A stretch of DNA of 64,000 bases from JACVRW01 sp963765135 (GTDB taxonomy: Bacteria > Actinomycetota > Thermoleophilia > Solirubrobacterales > Thermoleophilaceae), in assembly GCA_963765135.1 (NCBI GenBank), contig CAVXUX010000003.1, positions 1-64,000 on the forward strand, given 5' to 3'. The number at the start of each line of letters is the position of its first letter. Positions within the stretch are counted from its first letter, which is position 1. Positions 27,489-35,266 of this stretch are shown here, in pieces. The notes below the pieces were generated by a model. It ran no database searches. It saw only the letters and a program-made list of their open reading frames with translations, and was not told where the DNA came from. Position numbers and translations under genes: made by a program.

Positions 27489-27525
27489 CCCGGTTCCCAC
27501 CGGGACCATGGGCATCAATGCCCAT
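27489..27525. repeat. Two adjacent inverted repeats
   Basis: CCCGGT-tccc-ACCGGG (27489-27504) and ATGGGCAT-ca-ATGCCCAT (27508-27525) sit between the stop of the MarR-like gene and the start of the 131-aa protein. The second overlaps the MarR-like stop codon. They could be an operator for the downstream gene or a weak terminator. Confidence 0.45.
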
Positions 27526-28006
27526 CTGCGCTCTGCCGCAACGCCCCCTCCGAGCGTCCCGCGGTGTCGCTGACCTCCCAGGTCCAGACAGCCGGCGGAT
27601 CGCTGGCCGGAAACGAGCACTCGCCCATTTCCTCGACTGTCGACCCGCGTTGCTTCGTAGCGCTGTCGGGAGACGGTCGAGCCGCGGTGAGCAACATCCG
27701 CACAGTCGCCAGCCCGGAGGGCGTGATCTCCATCAAGGTCTGTTCAGGTCTTCCGGCTTGGTGTGTTCGGACGAGCCCGCGCATGGCCAGGCGTCGGCCC
27801 GCCCGCGTCATCTCGGTTGGACGACATCCGAGCTGCTCGGCGAGCTCGCCGATGCCCGCGTCGCGTTGGTCGACCAGTCGAAGGAGCACTCGCATCTCAG
27901 TGGCGGAGTGGTGACCGCGCTCGAACACCCGGAGCACACGGTCGAGTGCCGCGTGCGCCCCGGACTTCGGCGCGTGACCGGCCGGCCGCGTGGCGATCAG
28001 GGTCAT
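27515..28006 (-). CDS. MarR-like winged-helix regulator
   Basis: Protein of 163 aa. The middle part HHSATEMRVLLRLVDQRDAGIGELAEQLGCRPTEMTRAGRRLAMRGLVRTHQAGRPEQTLMEITPSGLATVRMLL is a winged helix-turn-helix with the MarR-type wing. The first residues MTLIATRPAGHA repeat the N-terminus of the sigma factor at 24863, with 34 bp identical at DNA level. The C-terminal 40 residues are of low complexity. ATG 28006 overlaps the upstream gene's stop. Ligand and targets unknown. Confidence 0.75.
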   Translation of the reverse strand: MTLIATRPAGHAPKSGAHAALDRVLRVFERGHHSATEMRVLLRLVDQRDAGIGELAEQLGCRPTEMTRAGRRLAMRGLVRTHQAGRPEQTLMEITPSGLATVRMLLTAARPSPDSATKQRGSTVEEMGECSFPASDPPAVWTWEVSDTAGRSEGALRQSADGH

Positions 28007-28010
28007 GCTG
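27977..28010. repeat. 34-bp repeat shared with 24825-24858
   Basis: Identical 34-bp stretch also found at 24825-24858. It encodes the shared leader MTLIATRPAG on the minus strand in both places, although the two proteins are otherwise unrelated. Confidence 0.8.
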
Positions 28011-28308
28011 CTTGTCCGTTGGTGTGGGGGGTGAGGAGGGTTGGTTGGAGGCCGAGTAGGCGCATGTCTCTGAGGGCTTGGGGGAGGCGGTCGCCGGCGA
28101 GTAGGGATTCGGTTGGGTCGAGTTCGAGTTCGATCAGCCAGCCGATGGCGAGGTGTGCGTCGGCGCGGCCTTGGCTGAGGCGCGATAGCCGGATCGTGGC
28201 GTGGGGCGCTTGGGCGCGGAGGTCTTTGACCTCGAGTTCGAGCCAGCCTTCGAGTTCGTCGGGGGAGATCGGGACTCGGGGGTGGCATCGGATCGCCAGT
28301 TGGACCAT
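28003..28308 (-). CDS. Orphan protein, 101 aa, upstream of MarR-like regulator
   Basis: Starts at ATG 28308, the exact codon where the duplicated 63-bp promoter ends. The sequence (HPRVPISPDELEGWLELEVKDLRAQAPHATIRLSRLSQGRADAHLAIGWLIELEL) suggests a small alpha/beta fold. It has no Cys cluster or membrane segment. Its 3' end overlaps the MarR-like start (TCATG on the plus strand). Base composition is somewhat less GC-rich and G-rich on the plus strand compared with neighbours, hinting at an inserted segment. No family recognised. Confidence 0.6.
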   Translation of the reverse strand: MVQLAIRCHPRVPISPDELEGWLELEVKDLRAQAPHATIRLSRLSQGRADAHLAIGWLIELELDPTESLLAGDRLPQALRDMRLLGLQPTLLTPHTNGQAA

Positions 28309-28367
28309 GGACCAAGCTTGGGCGGCGGCGGACCCCGCGGCAATGGGTATCAGCGTGCATCCCGACG
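28305..28367 (-). promoter_or_regulatory. Duplicated 63-bp promoter block, copy B
   Basis: Four mismatches in 63 bp to copy A (24860-24922). Same elements on the minus strand: TTGCCG, 17-bp spacer, CAAGCT, 6 nt, ATG 28308. An in-frame TAG upstream of the block shows it is not simply part of a longer coding region here. Confidence 0.65.
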
Positions 28368-28421
28368 GAATGGTCGTTTCGCCCTATAGGAGCAAGGGCC
28401 TCGGCAGGTCAGCCTGGGTCC

Positions 28422-28757
28422 ATGCGACGCAACCCCTTCCTTGAATTCCAGCTGACGGCGGAGAGGGCCGGCTACCCCGCGCTCCTGATCGTGAGCCTTC
28501 TCTGCCTTGCGCTCGTGGTTGTCCCAGTCCTGCTACTCGCTTTGACCCAGGCCGTGTGGGTCCTGGTGCTGGCGATGCTGAGTTTGAGCGGAGCAATCGC
28601 AATCCTCGCTGCCGGGATCGGGGCATCGTTCGCCGACCGCGGCGAAGCTGACTTGGAGCCCCCGAGAGCCACTCCCGAGGAACACTCGCCGGTCGTGGAC
28701 CTCCGGCGAACCGAGCTTCCGCCCCCGGCGGACGGGCACGACCGGAAGGCCGCCTAG
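28422..28757 (+). CDS. Two-helix membrane protein, 111 aa
   Basis: Two adjacent membrane helices (ALLIVSLLCLALVVVPVLLLAL and AVWVLVLAMLSLSGAIAILAAGIG) after a short basic N-terminus, then a charged cytoplasmic tail rich in Glu, Pro and Arg. ATG 28422. It lies divergent from copy B of the promoter and convergent with the NarL-type regulator. Function unknown. Confidence 0.7.
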   Translation: MRRNPFLEFQLTAERAGYPALLIVSLLCLALVVVPVLLLALTQAVWVLVLAMLSLSGAIAILAAGIGASFADRGEADLEPPRATPEEHSPVVDLRRTELPPPADGHDRKAA

Positions 28758-28768
28758 CAATGCGACGA

Positions 28769-29428
28769 TCAAGGCTCGACGAGCCCGCGCCGGATCGCGT
28801 AGCGCGTCAGCTCCACACGATTGCGCATGCCGAGCTTCTCGAGCACATTCGCTCTGTGGCGATCCACAGTCTTCTTGCTGATGAAGAGCTGCTCGGAGAT
28901 CTCCTCGCTCGTCAACCCCTCGGCGATCAGCTTGACCACCTCGAGCTCCCGTGGGGTGAGCGGGTCCTCCGGCGTCGCCTCGCCCCGGCTGGCGCGGTCG
29001 AGGTAGTCCCGGACCAGGGCCCTGACTGCCGCGGGGTAGAGGAACGGTTCACCTCTCATGGTCGCCCGACACGCCTCGATCAGGTCGCGGTTGGCCACGG
29101 TCTTGAGGACATAGCCCGACGCGCCGGCCTTGAGCGCCTCGAAGAAGTACTGCTCGTTGTCGTGCATCGACAGGATCAACACCCGCAGCTCGGGCTTGCG
29201 GCGCGATAGCTCCCGCGCGGCCTGCAACCCGGTCATGCGCGGCATCGAGACGTCCAACACGGCGAGATGGATGTCCTCCGACAAGGCGAGCTCGACCGCC
29301 TCGGCGCCATCGCTCGCCTCCGCCACCACCTCGAGGTCCGGCGCGGAATCGAGCACCATTCGCAGGCCGTCGCGAACCACGGTGTGGTCGTCCGCGAGCA
29401 GGATCCGCGTCTTCAGGGGGACGGTCAT
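28769..29428 (-). CDS. NarL/FixJ-family response regulator
   Basis: DNA-binding regulator of 219 aa. Receiver domain: ILLADDHTVVRDGLR, phospho-acceptor Asp in LAVLDVSMPRMTG, Lys in GYVLKTV. A LuxR-type helix-turn-helix follows (LTPRELEVVKLIAEGLTSEEISEQLFISKKTVDRHRANVLEKLG). The start at 29428 overlaps the kinase stop, so it is translated after the kinase. Target genes unknown. Confidence 0.94.
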   Translation of the reverse strand: MTVPLKTRILLADDHTVVRDGLRMVLDSAPDLEVVAEASDGAEAVELALSEDIHLAVLDVSMPRMTGLQAARELSRRKPELRVLILSMHDNEQYFFEALKAGASGYVLKTVANRDLIEACRATMRGEPFLYPAAVRALVRDYLDRASRGEATPEDPLTPRELEVVKLIAEGLTSEEISEQLFISKKTVDRHRANVLEKLGMRNRVELTRYAIRRGLVEP

Positions 29429-30558
29429 GAGCCCTTCTCCTCGACCGGCACCGTGAGCTGTACCTCAGTGCCTTGCCCTTGACGTGATCCGATCGAGAGG
29501 CGGCCGCCGACGAGCAAGGCCCGCTCGCGCATGCCGGCGATCCCCGCGGTAGCTGCGGGGACGCGGTCCGGGATGCCCTTGCCGTCATCCATGACCGTGA
29601 GCCTGATGGTTTCCGAGTCGCTTGTCAGAGAGACGATCACTGTGACGGCGTCGGAATGGCGAAGCGCATTCGTCAGGCTCTCCTGCGCGACGCGGTAGAT
29701 GACGAGCTCTGTTTCCCGCGACATCGGCGGAAGGCCCCCGGCGAAATCCCGCTTCACCCGGGGGCCCGCTTGTGCGTCGACCCGTGAGCAGAGCGCGATC
29801 AACGCGTTGACAAGGCCGAGGTCGTCAAGAGCCTCCGGACGCAACTCGCGCGCGATTCGGCGCAACTCGTCCAAGCTCGCGTGCACCGCTTCGGCGACCC
29901 GCCCGAGCGCCACTGCTGCCTGTGCGGGATCCTCATCCGCCGCCCGCTCAGCCTGGAGCATCACCGCAGTGAGAGTCTGTCCGATTTCGTCGTGGAGCTC
30001 CCGCGCGACCCGCAGTCGCTCGGCCTCTTGCGCCGCCAGGGCCGTGCGCGCGGCCTCGCGCCGGGCGCGCTCGAGTCTGTCGAGCATGGAGTTGAAAGCC
30101 TCGGCGAGCGCTCTGCCTTCCGCGCTGCGCGGATTTACCCCGACCAGCCTTCGGCCGGGCCTGTCGGGGTCTACCGAGCTCATGACGTCGGCCAGGGTGA
30201 CCAGGGGGGATAGCACCCGTCGAAGGAGCACTACGTTGAGCGCCACGAACATCGCTAGGCCGATGAACAGCAAGGCGAGTTCGTCCGCCTCGATCGGGTG
30301 GCTGACCGTGATCGGAGTAACAGCCAGCAATACGAAAGCGACGACGAGGACACCAGCGTTCGGGAGGAGAACCCACCACAGCAGGGACACACCGCGAACT
30401 CGGCCCGGCCCAGAGGGCCGGCTCGCGGCACCGGTTTCCGACACCGCCGCCGCGTCGTCAGATGGCTTTGTGTGGGACGGAATCGAAGGCAACGGCCTGG
30501 CCCGCTCGAGGCTGTCGGTGACAGTCCAGCAGGAGCCCACTCTTCCACCAATGCGCAT
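29425..30558 (-). CDS. Sensor histidine kinase, NarX/DesK-like (HisKA_3)
   Basis: Membrane kinase of 377 aa. Two helices (SLLWWVLLPNAGVLVVAFVLLAV and LALLFIGLAMFVALNVVLL) with almost no periplasmic loop, then a HAMP-like segment, the HisKA_3 dimerisation motif ERLRVARELHDEIGQTLTAVML with the phospho-acceptor His, and an HATPase domain (ESLTNALRHSDA, DDGKGIP, GIAGMRERALLVGG). The tiny outside loop suggests sensing within the membrane or of a cytoplasmic signal. Paired with the regulator at 28769. Confidence 0.93.
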   Translation of the reverse strand: MRIGGRVGSCWTVTDSLERARPLPSIPSHTKPSDDAAAVSETGAASRPSGPGRVRGVSLLWWVLLPNAGVLVVAFVLLAVTPITVSHPIEADELALLFIGLAMFVALNVVLLRRVLSPLVTLADVMSSVDPDRPGRRLVGVNPRSAEGRALAEAFNSMLDRLERARREAARTALAAQEAERLRVARELHDEIGQTLTAVMLQAERAADEDPAQAAVALGRVAEAVHASLDELRRIARELRPEALDDLGLVNALIALCSRVDAQAGPRVKRDFAGGLPPMSRETELVIYRVAQESLTNALRHSDAVTVIVSLTSDSETIRLTVMDDGKGIPDRVPAATAGIAGMRERALLVGGRLSIGSRQGQGTEVQLTVPVEEKGS

Positions 30559-30597
30559 GCGGGGGGTTGGGAAGACGTCTCCCCCAGCGGACGCGCC

Positions 30598-30780
30598 TCA
30601 CGCGCCGGGACGTGGCCCGCTCGAAACCTTTGCCTCGTCGGTGCGCGGGGCACCTCGCAGAGGCTCCAGCGCAACTCCGCACATCATGCACTTGACTGCT
30701 CCGTCGGGCAGCCGCTCTCGGCAGCGAGGACAGCGCTCAGCGTCGTCGTCGCCACTTGTCTTCCTCCGAAAGATTCCCAT
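30598..30780 (-). CDS. Small zinc-ribbon protein, 60 aa
   Basis: MGIFRRKTSGDDD followed by RCPRCRERLPDGAVKCMMCGVAL, two CxxC knuckles 13 residues apart as in zinc ribbons. The ATG at 30780 has GAGGGGGA upstream; a longer in-frame start is rejected. It lies 39 nt upstream of the kinase and probably heads that operon. Specific role unknown. Confidence 0.75.
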   Translation of the reverse strand: MGIFRRKTSGDDDAERCPRCRERLPDGAVKCMMCGVALEPLRGAPRTDEAKVSSGPRPGA

Positions 30781-30915
30781 CGTGTCCCCCTCGACCAGAC
30801 CGTTGTCGGACACTTGAGGGTGGCTGCCGCCCGCCAGCGGGTCCATGCATAAAACACCCCAGATGTGCGCTCTGCGCACGGTCTGTCACGGTCCGTTAGG
30901 CGAGCCTTGAACGAA

Positions 30916-30939
30916 GAAAGCGGCCCGAAGGCCGCTTTC
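30916..30939 (-). terminator. Hairpin terminator downstream of nrdJ
   Basis: Perfect stem GAAAGCGGCC / GGCCGCTTTC with a 4-base loop that reads TTCG on the minus strand, a stable tetraloop. It lies 33 nt after the nrdJ stop. The core GCGGCCcgaaGGCCGC is the same as in the hairpin at 38418-38443. Confidence 0.8.
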
Positions 30940-30971
30940 ATCTACCGATAGCTGGGGACGTGTGCCAAGGC

Positions 30972-33824
30972 TCAGCCGCAGCCCGTGTTGTTCCCGCAGC
31001 TCGAGCACGTGTAGCACGAGCCGGTGCGCTGCATCATTCCGCCGCACTGGGCGCATGCGGGGCCCAGGTCGAGGCCGGCCAGCTTCGCCGGGATCGCCGG
31101 AGGCTCGTCGGTCAGCGCCGCGGCTGCGGGCTTCGGCTCCGAGCTGGCCGGCTTTGCCGGCCGTGCCGGTGAGCCGTTGCCGCCGTTGGCCTGCCCGTTC
31201 GTTCCGTTGGCCGGCTCCGCGGCGGGCTCGGCCGGTCCGGCCGTGTCCCCGCGCATCAGCGCCTCCTGGGACGCCTTGCGGGCGCGCACCTCGGGCGTGA
31301 GGATGCCGAGCTCCTCGTGCAGGTCCACGTCGCCGTACTTCGAGGCGAGCCAGCGCATGATGTAGTCCGGCATCGACTTGGCGAACGGGATGTCCGGGTT
31401 GCCGGTGTAGCCCTCGGGCTCGAAGCGGACGTAGGCGAACTTGCGCGCCAGCGTCTCGAGCGGCACTCCGTACTGGAGCCCGATCGAGATCGACGTGGCG
31501 AACGCGTTCATTAGGCCCTTGATCGTCGAGCCCTCCTTGCCCACGTCGGTCAGGAAGACCTCGCCGAGCGTGCCGTCCTCGTACTCGCCCGCGGTGATGT
31601 AGCCCTCGTGGCCGCCCACCGAGAACTTGTGCGTCAGCGACTGGCGCTCGCGCGGCATGCGCCGGCGCACCGGGCGGGCGAGCTCCTCGGCCTCGGCCGC
31701 CGCGTCCTGCTTGTCCCCGGCGTCGGTCTTGAGCGCCTGGGCGGTCTTCGAGCCGTCGCGGTAGATCGCCAGCGCCTTCAGGCCGAGCTTCCAGCCATCG
31801 GTGTACACGCCCGCGATGTCCTCGACGGACACCGACTCCGGCAGGTTGACCGTCTTCGAGATCGCGCCCGACAGGAACGGCTGCGCCGCGGCCATCATCT
31901 TGATGTGGCCCATCGGCGAGATCGCTCGCTCGCCGACCGCCACGTCGAACACCGAGAGGTGCTCGTCGCTCAGGCCGGGCGCGCCGACGATCGTCGCGTG
32001 CTCGGCCAGGTGAGCCTCGATCGCCTTGATCTGCTCGGGCGAGTAGCCGAGCGTCTGCAGCGCCAGCGGCACCGTGCGGTTGACGATCGTCATCTGCCCG
32101 CCGCCGACCAGCTCCTTGAACTTGACCAGCGAGAAGTCGGGCTCGATGCCGGTGGTGTCGCAGTCCATCAGGAACGAGATCGTCCCCGTGGGCGCGAGCA
32201 CGGTCGCCTGCGCGTTGCGGTAGCCGTTGCGGTCGCCGATCTCGACGGCCTCGTCCCACACGCGCCGGGCCGCCTCGAGCAGCTCGGTGTCCGCGCACAT
32301 CTCGCCCTCGATCGCGTAGGCCGCGTCGCGGTGCTTGCGCATCACGTGGTTGTGCGGGTCGCGGTTCTCCTCGTAGCGCTCGTACGGCCCCAGCGCGCCG
32401 GCCACCTCGGCCGAGGTGCGATAGGCGCGGCCGGTCATCACCGCGGTGATGGCGCCGGCGATCGTGCGGCCCTCGTCCGAGTCGTAGGCCAGCCCGTTGG
32501 CCATCAGCAGGGCGCCCAGGTTGGCGTAGCCGAGCCCGAGCTGGCGGAACGCGCGCGCGTTCTTGCCGATGTCCTCGGTCGGGTAGCTCGACGGCGTGAC
32601 GACGATCTCCTGAGCGAGGATCAGCACGTCGACCGCGTGCTCGAACGAGTCGACGTCGAACGTGCCGTCGGGGCGACGGAACTTCATCAGGTTGAGCGAC
32701 GCGAGGTTGCAGGCCGAGTCGTCGACGTGCATGTACTCCGAGCACGGGTTGGAGGCGTTGATCCGGCCCGAGTTCGGGCAGGTGTGCCACTCGTTGATCG
32801 TGGTGTCGTACTGCACGCCCGGGTCGGCGCAGCGCCACGCGGCGTCGGCCAGCTGGTTGAGCAGGTCGCGAGCGTCGACGCGCTCGATCACCTTGCCCTC
32901 CTCGTTGCGCGCGGTCAGCTCCCACTCCTCGCCGCGCTCGGCGCGCTCCATGAACTCGTCGGTCACGCGCACGGAGTTGTTGGCGTTCTGGTACTGGATC
33001 GACGCGAACGCCTCGGAGTCGAGCCGCATGTCGAAGCCGGCGTCGCGCAGCGCGGCGGCCTTCTCCTCCTCGCGCGCCTTGCACCAGATGAAGTCGAGGA
33101 TGTCCGGGTGGTCGACGTCGAGCACGACCATCTTGGCCGCCCGGCGCGTCTTGCCGCCGGACTTGATCGTGCCGGCCCAGGCGTCTGCGCCGCGCATGAA
33201 GCTGACCGGCCCGGAGGCGAGCCCGCCCTTGGAGAGGTGCTCCTTGGACGCGCGGATGCGCGACAGGTTGATGCCGGAGCCCGACCCGCCGCGGAAGATC
33301 TTGCCCTCCTTGGTGTTCCACGCGAGGATCGACTCGAGCTCGTCCTCGACCGAGAGGATGAAGCAGGCGGAGCACTGCGGGTGCTCCTCGAAGCCCACGT
33401 TGAACCAGACCGGCGAGTTGAAGGCCGCCATCTGGTGGAGCAGGATGTGGGTGAGCTCGTCCTCGAAGTTCTGTGCGTCCTCGTCGGTGGCGAAGTAGCC
33501 GCCCTCGCGACCCCACTCGGCGATCGTGCCGGCGACGCGGCTGATCATCTGCTTGACCGACGACTCGCGCTGGTCGGAGTCGAGCCGGCCGCGGAAGTAC
33601 TTCTGGGCCACGATGTTGGTGGCGTTCTGGGACCAGGTGACGGGGAACTCGACGTCGCGCTGCTCGAACGCGGGGCTCGCGGGGTCGCCGATCAGGGCGT
33701 CGCGAATCTCCCACTCGACGCAGTCGAAGGGGTGCTTGCCCGCCTCCGTGAAGCGCCGCGGAACGCTGACCCCGGCACCGGTTGCGGTGACGCTCGGGGC
33801 GGCGGCACTACGGCTGTGGGACAT
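30972..33824 (-). CDS. nrdJ: Adenosylcobalamin-dependent class II ribonucleotide reductase
   Basis: Reduces ribonucleotides to deoxyribonucleotides with coenzyme B12, independent of oxygen. Length 950 aa. Landmarks are FNSPVWFNVGFEEHPQCSACFILSVED, the GGSGSGINLSRIR loop, NPCSEYMHVDDSACNLASLNL with the catalytic N-C-E cluster, and APTGTISFLMDCDTTGIEPDF. The C-terminal Cys-rich swinging arm CAQCGGMMQRTGSCYTCSSCGNNTGCG takes up thioredoxin electrons. An Ala/Pro-rich linker separates arm and core. It is co-transcribed behind nrdR with a short overlap. No cobalamin riboswitch is visible before it; regulation seems to be by NrdR. Confidence 0.97.
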   Translation of the reverse strand: MSHSRSAAAPSVTATGAGVSVPRRFTEAGKHPFDCVEWEIRDALIGDPASPAFEQRDVEFPVTWSQNATNIVAQKYFRGRLDSDQRESSVKQMISRVAGTIAEWGREGGYFATDEDAQNFEDELTHILLHQMAAFNSPVWFNVGFEEHPQCSACFILSVEDELESILAWNTKEGKIFRGGSGSGINLSRIRASKEHLSKGGLASGPVSFMRGADAWAGTIKSGGKTRRAAKMVVLDVDHPDILDFIWCKAREEEKAAALRDAGFDMRLDSEAFASIQYQNANNSVRVTDEFMERAERGEEWELTARNEEGKVIERVDARDLLNQLADAAWRCADPGVQYDTTINEWHTCPNSGRINASNPCSEYMHVDDSACNLASLNLMKFRRPDGTFDVDSFEHAVDVLILAQEIVVTPSSYPTEDIGKNARAFRQLGLGYANLGALLMANGLAYDSDEGRTIAGAITAVMTGRAYRTSAEVAGALGPYERYEENRDPHNHVMRKHRDAAYAIEGEMCADTELLEAARRVWDEAVEIGDRNGYRNAQATVLAPTGTISFLMDCDTTGIEPDFSLVKFKELVGGGQMTIVNRTVPLALQTLGYSPEQIKAIEAHLAEHATIVGAPGLSDEHLSVFDVAVGERAISPMGHIKMMAAAQPFLSGAISKTVNLPESVSVEDIAGVYTDGWKLGLKALAIYRDGSKTAQALKTDAGDKQDAAAEAEELARPVRRRMPRERQSLTHKFSVGGHEGYITAGEYEDGTLGEVFLTDVGKEGSTIKGLMNAFATSISIGLQYGVPLETLARKFAYVRFEPEGYTGNPDIPFAKSMPDYIMRWLASKYGDVDLHEELGILTPEVRARKASQEALMRGDTAGPAEPAAEPANGTNGQANGGNGSPARPAKPASSEPKPAAAALTDEPPAIPAKLAGLDLGPACAQCGGMMQRTGSCYTCSSCGNNTGCG

Positions 33825-34371
33825 GACCTCTCCTCCTATTGGAACTGATTTCGCGGGAACGACCGATGCTGCTCTTCGGACCGGACGGAACGGGTGCCTC
33901 GATGGCGAGCTGGTTCTCGCCCGGCAGCGGGTCGTCCTTGAAGCGCCGGACCACGGCCTCGAGCTGGTCGAGGTCGGCGAGGTTGCGATAGACGGAGGCG
34001 AACTGGATCGCGCTCACGGGATCCACGCGCGCGAGGCCGCGCTCGGCCAGGTCGCCGATGCGCTCGGCCTGCGCCTCGCCGCCGCCGCGGCGCGCCTCCT
34101 CGGCGATCCAGGCCGCCACGGCCTCGAGCTGATCGGCGCTGACCGGCCGCCCGCCCGCCGCGCGCGCCAGGCCGCGCAGCAGCTTCTGGCGGTCGAAGCG
34201 CTCGCGGCGGCCGTCGCGCTTGACCACGTCGAGGCGCGGCTCCTCGGCGCGCTCGTAGGTCGTGAAGCGCTCGCCGCAGCCGGTGCACTCGCGCCGGCGG
34301 CGGACCCCGTCGGGGATCGGCCGCGTGTCGATCACCTGGGTCGAATCGCTCGAGCAGAAGGGACAAAGCAC
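33808..34371 (-). CDS. nrdR: Transcriptional repressor NrdR
   Basis: Zinc-ribbon plus ATP-cone repressor of ribonucleotide reductase genes, 187 aa. The N-terminus VLCPFCSSDSTQVIDTRPIPDGVRRRRECTGCGERFTTYER supplies four Cys ligands. The ATP-cone is VVKRDGRRERFDRQKLLRGL through the IQFASVYRNLADLDQLEAVV segment. The start GTG 34371 is supported by the family and by a TAGAAT -10 hexamer 7 nt upstream. The C-terminal tail is longer than usual and overlaps the nrdJ start by 17 nt. Two NrdR boxes precede it, so it controls its own operon. Confidence 0.95.
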   Translation of the reverse strand: MLCPFCSSDSTQVIDTRPIPDGVRRRRECTGCGERFTTYERAEEPRLDVVKRDGRRERFDRQKLLRGLARAAGGRPVSADQLEAVAAWIAEEARRGGGEAQAERIGDLAERGLARVDPVSAIQFASVYRNLADLDQLEAVVRRFKDDPLPGENQLAIEAPVPSGPKSSIGRSREISSNRRRGHVPQP

Positions 34372-34378
34372 ACAGGCA

Positions 34379-34384
34379 ATTCTA
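34379..34384 (-). promoter_or_regulatory. -10 hexamer TAGAAT, leaderless promoter of nrdR-nrdJ
   Basis: TAGAAT on the minus strand, 7 nt before GTG 34371. NrdR box 1 overlaps it. Confidence 0.6.
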
Positions 34385-34397
34385 CTACCCCTAGTGC
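34382..34397. promoter_or_regulatory. NrdR box 1
   Basis: CTACTACCCCTAGTGC resembles the NrdR-box consensus ACACTATATATAGTGT, keeping ACTA and TAGT half-sites. It overlaps the -10 hexamer of the operon. Confidence 0.7.
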
Positions 34398-34412
34398 TCG
34401 ATTCCTCCCCGA

Positions 34413-34428
34413 ACACAACATCTTGTGC
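34413..34428. promoter_or_regulatory. NrdR box 2
   Basis: ACACAACATCTTGTGC, an imperfect palindrome. Its centre lies 31 bp (three helical turns) from box 1, the spacing expected of paired NrdR boxes. Confidence 0.7.
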
Positions 34429-34445
34429 TCGGAGTTAGCGGGGTC

Positions 34446-35243
34446 TTAGACGAACTCGATGTCGTAGCCGGAGGCGTCCGGCGGCTCGCCCAGCCGCACG
34501 GCCTCGCGAAGGTAGCCCACCATGCCGCCGGGCGTGAACACGTTGAGGAACCGGAGCGACGCCGCCGACGGCGGGGAGGTATGGACGGTGCCCGGCGTGA
34601 CCGCGGCGAAGCCGCCGGCCCCGAGCGTCGACTCGCTGTCGTCGAGGATCAGCCCCAACTCGCCCTCGATCACGTAGAAGCTCTCCATCGACTTCAGGTG
34701 GCGGTGCGCCGGCGGGTGCGGGAAGTCGCTGCTGATCTCGGCCTCGAACACGCCGATCTCGTCGACGCCGAGTTTGATGGTCGCGGTCGACTCGCCGAGC
34801 TCGAGCCGCTCGCCCTCACCCGGGCCGAGCACGGTCACGCCGTCCGGCGGGAGGCCGCTGCCCTCGGGCAGGTAGTGCTGGTCGAACTCCGGGAAGTCGC
34901 CGCGCAGGTAGCGCTCGAAGCCGAGCCCGGGGGCGTGCAGGTTGAGGAAGCGCGCCGGGCCGGGGCCGGGGTTGCGGAAGGTGTGGAGCACGTCGCGCGG
35001 GACCGACACGAAGCTCCCGGCGGCGCCGGTGTGGGGCTCGAGGTCGGGGCCGACTCGCCACTCCAGCTGGCCTTCGATCACGAAGAACGAGTCGACGTGG
35101 TCGTGGTGGACGTGCGGGTCCGGTCCGGTGTCTCCCGGAGCGTAGGTCGCCTCGGTCACGACCAGCTCGGGACGGCCGACCTTGATCTCGAACCCGGGGC
35201 GGATCGTCTCGCCCTCGCCGGGCGCCAGCACCTGTGCTTGCAT
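34446..35243 (-). CDS. Two-domain cupin protein
   Basis: Bicupin of 265 aa. Cupin 1 has PDPHVHHDHVDSFFVIEGQLEWRVG and cupin 2 HPPAHRHLKSMESFYVIEGELGLILDD; both keep His pairs and the Glu of cupin motif 1, followed by motif 2 (PRDVLHTFRNPGPGPARFLNLHAPG and PGTVHTSPPSAASLRFLNVFTPGG). Metal binding is likely; the reaction is unknown. ATG 35243 has TACCGT 6 nt upstream. It follows the epimerase gene on the same strand. Confidence 0.88.
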   Translation of the reverse strand: MQAQVLAPGEGETIRPGFEIKVGRPELVVTEATYAPGDTGPDPHVHHDHVDSFFVIEGQLEWRVGPDLEPHTGAAGSFVSVPRDVLHTFRNPGPGPARFLNLHAPGLGFERYLRGDFPEFDQHYLPEGSGLPPDGVTVLGPGEGERLELGESTATIKLGVDEIGVFEAEISSDFPHPPAHRHLKSMESFYVIEGELGLILDDSESTLGAGGFAAVTPGTVHTSPPSAASLRFLNVFTPGGMVGYLREAVRLGEPPDASGYDIEFV

Positions 35244-35249
35244 GCCGCG

Positions 35250-35255
35250 ACGGTA
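35250..35255 (-). promoter_or_regulatory. -10 hexamer TACCGT, leaderless promoter of the bicupin gene
   Basis: TACCGT, 6 nt, ATG 35243 on the minus strand, so the bicupin can be transcribed separately from the epimerase. Confidence 0.45.
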
Positions 35256-35266
35256 GCGCGGATCGC

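Noticed and set aside
28342..28350. GGGTAT as a SigB/SigF-type -10 element reading rightward.
   Set aside because: No GTTT-like -35 at the right distance, and the block is better explained as a minus-strand promoter ending at the ATG.
27335..28444. Plus-strand open frame of 369 codons.
   Set aside because: Antisense to three minus-strand genes with better codon structure, starts and motifs.
31608..33848. Open frame of 746 codons on the plus strand.
   Set aside because: It is the antisense of nrdJ; its His/Arg/Val-rich composition is the usual shadow of GC-rich coding sequence.
33825..34445. Cobalamin riboswitch in front of the B12-dependent reductase operon.
   Set aside because: Too little non-coding space, no B12-box-like sequence, and the promoter appears leaderless.
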